From NCBI GenBank assembly GCA_963712305.1, contig CAVQHI010000001.1, positions 2,294,001-2,358,000 on the forward strand: 64,000 nucleotides of DNA. Direction: 5' to 3'. The translations under genes were made by a program, and so were the position numbers. The stretch is from DATFNI01 sp963712305 (GTDB lineage: Bacteria > Bacteroidota > Rhodothermia > Balneolales > DATFMH01). Below, in pieces: positions 62,890-64,000 of this stretch (the stretch's first letter is position 1; each line of letters starts with the position of its first letter). The notes below the pieces were generated by a model that worked only from the letters and a program-made list of their open reading frames with translations, was not told the origin of the DNA and made no database searches.

Positions 62890-63133
62890 GGATTCAGCTC
62901 TTAATTTTTTGGGCGATTTGTGTTAATATGAGACAATCTACAACGGATGCTCTTTGAAAACCCTCAGGTCGTACAAAAGAATTCCACCGAAGAGTTCCTT
63001 CGGAACAATTTTTTATTGTTATGATTTTTTGCATGCCCGAACCTGGCAAGTTACTAGTGGATCGGGCTCTTGAACCGGCGTGTGTGATAGCCCCGGCTCT
63101 ATTCAAATAAAAAAAAGATAAACAGAAAAGAAA

Positions 63134-64000
63134 ATGATGACGTACCGATGGGTAGTAACTCCTGTACAAGATGAAACAACCGTAAAACGATTACAAGAAG
63201 AGCTGGGCGTGCACCCAACGATTGCCCGCCTGCTTGCGTTACGCGGCATCAACACATTTGAACTGGCCCGATCCTATTTCAGGCCTAACATATCCAAACT
63301 TCATGATCCATACCTGATGAAGGACATGGAGAAGGCTGCACCGCGTCTTGCCGATGCTATCCGTCATGGCGAGAAGGTCGTTGTCTATGGGGATTATGAT
63401 GTCGATGGGACGACAGCCACCTCTATTATGTACACTTTCTTGAAAAATTTTGGGGGAGATGTGCAGTATTATATTCCCCATCGTTTCAAAGAAGGTTACG
63501 GCATTTCGCGCGAGGGCGTCGACTTTGCTATCGAAACATCGGCCAAACTCATCCTTTCTGTTGACTGCGGAATAACAGCTCATGACGAGGCGGAATATGC
63601 CCGTGAACATGGCATAGACATGGTCATATGTGATCACCACACGGTTGGAGATACTATTCCAAACGCTTATGCCGTGCTCGATCCCAAACGCCCTGATTGT
63701 TCCTATCCATTTAATGGATTATCCGGTGCGGGCGTGGCTTTCAAACTAATCCAGGGCATCTTGCATGAGCTTGGGCTACCAGCCGAGAAAGCTTATTCCT
63801 ACCTGGACCTGGTGGCGATCTCCATCGCCTCTGACATCGTGCCGATTACAGGGGAAAACCGGATTTTGATGCGTGATGGCCTCAAACTCCTTAATGAAAA
63901 TCCGCGCCCGGGCATTCGTGCACTCCTCGACGTAATAAACCTGAAACCGGGGTGTATTACAACTACACAGATCGTCTTTTCTATTGGCCCCAGGATTAAC
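63134..64000 (+). CDS. recJ: Single-strand-specific exonuclease RecJ (partial, 3' end outside window)
   Basis: The frame opens at ATG 63134 (a second ATG follows at 63137) and runs to the right edge, 289 codons of a protein usually about 570 or more. The DHH-family motifs are present: 'VVYGDYDVDGTTATSIMY' (motif I, DxDxxG), 'ILSVDCGITAHDEAEYA' (motif II), 'VICDHHTVGD' (motif III, DHH) and 'YPFNGLSGAGVAFKLIQGIL' with 'AISIASDIVPITGENRI' (motif IV). The N-terminal block 'HPTIARLLALRGI' is typical. It degrades single-stranded DNA 5' to 3' in recombination and mismatch repair. The C-terminal DHHA1/OB part lies outside. Confidence 0.93.
   Translation, partial: MMTYRWVVTPVQDETTVKRLQEELGVHPTIARLLALRGINTFELARSYFRPNISKLHDPYLMKDMEKAAPRLADAIRHGEKVVVYGDYDVDGTTATSIMYTFLKNFGGDVQYYIPHRFKEGYGISREGVDFAIETSAKLILSVDCGITAHDEAEYAREHGIDMVICDHHTVGDTIPNAYAVLDPKRPDCSYPFNGLSGAGVAFKLIQGILHELGLPAEKAYSYLDLVAISIASDIVPITGENRILMRDGLKLLNENPRPGIRALLDVINLKPGCITTTQIVFSIGPRIN

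Noticed and set aside
62287..62904. 205-codon plus-strand frame
   Set aside because: Antisense to the sulfurtransferase gene, whose active-site motif is intact; no domain is seen.
62985..63016. CCGAAG/CTTCGG hairpin followed by a T-run
   Set aside because: It lies between two divergent starts, not after a gene, and the stem is only six pairs.
63033..63105. tRNA-like run with GCCCGA/TCGGGC pairing
   Set aside because: Arms and loop lengths do not form a cloverleaf and there is no proper T-arm with conserved GGTTCGA.
62894..63169. 91-codon minus-strand frame before recJ
   Set aside because: Covers the divergent promoter and the recJ start; no family text.
1..64000. CRISPR array, prophage or complete insertion sequence
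   Set aside because: No regularly spaced direct repeats, phage structural genes, integrase or transposase were recognised anywhere.

Overview
The window looks like chromosomal DNA of a low-to-mid GC bacterium of the FCB group (Bacteroidota in the wide sense), most like Balneolota, Rhodothermota or Ignavibacteria. The evidence is a secreted protein at 42269-43999 ending in a type IX secretion sorting domain of the 'QNYPNPFNPTT' style, a truncated beta-propeller export protein at the left edge, a sigma factor paired with a membrane TPR protein, MauE/DoxX and leucine-dehydrogenase families, and AT-rich spacers. Shine-Dalgarno signals are visible before some genes but not all, and several starts are TTG or GTG. 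This placement is inference; no 16S or ribosomal protein gene is present.

Layout. 1-1442: 5' part of an exported BNR/WD40-like protein. 1852-5545: two tandem AraC-type regulators and a serine beta-lactamase-like hydrolase. 6039-10478: a very large hybrid sensor kinase with repeated OB-like sensor domains. 10998-12481: a decayed glycolipid-binding gene and two VOC proteins. 12996-15571: Dph6-like ATP pyrophosphatase, an ECF sigma operon with two small membrane proteins, and a GNAT acetyltransferase. 15664-19732: a six-gene arsenic resistance cluster with two candidate ArsR operators. 19908-21837: a small unknown protein divergent from an MFS transporter. 22565-30575: a signalling block of three multi-PAS proteins (one complete HisKA_2 kinase, one without any kinase domain, one frameshifted with a degraded ATPase domain) followed by a FliA/WhiG-like sigma factor. 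30765-34231: a compact operon arcA, M50 protease, lipoprotein, smpB. 34623-41920: SirB1-like protein, sigma/TPR pair, ppk1, ruvB, metK. 42269-47317: T9SS cargo, TrhA-like membrane protein, thioredoxin, MerA-like reductase. 47447-54188: APC permease fused to two USP domains, a plasma-membrane H+-type P-ATPase and a CDF metal transporter. 54321-62889: Nudix, MBL-fold protein, epimerase and MarR, RlmI-like methyltransferase, MauE-like protein, Fic protein, leucine dehydrogenase, thiosulfate sulfurtransferase. 63134-64000: 5' part of recJ.

How the genes fit. Stress handling is the main theme: arsenic (arsR, arsM, acr3, thioredoxin, arsP, arsC), mercury-type reductase, divalent metal efflux, pH or ion homeostasis (P-ATPase, APC-USP), polyphosphate and arginine deiminase, embedded in unusually dense regulation (three sigma factors, three PAS proteins, a hybrid kinase, AraC, ArsR and MarR regulators).

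The most noteworthy non-coding signal is a small dispersed element bounded by roughly 18-19 bp inverted repeats (5737-5919, 10791-10995, 52926-53088, plus a solo end at 15589-15607). The second and third copies share their interior, and their internal hairpins differ by compensatory base changes. No tRNA, rRNA, CRISPR array, intact insertion sequence or prophage was recognised.
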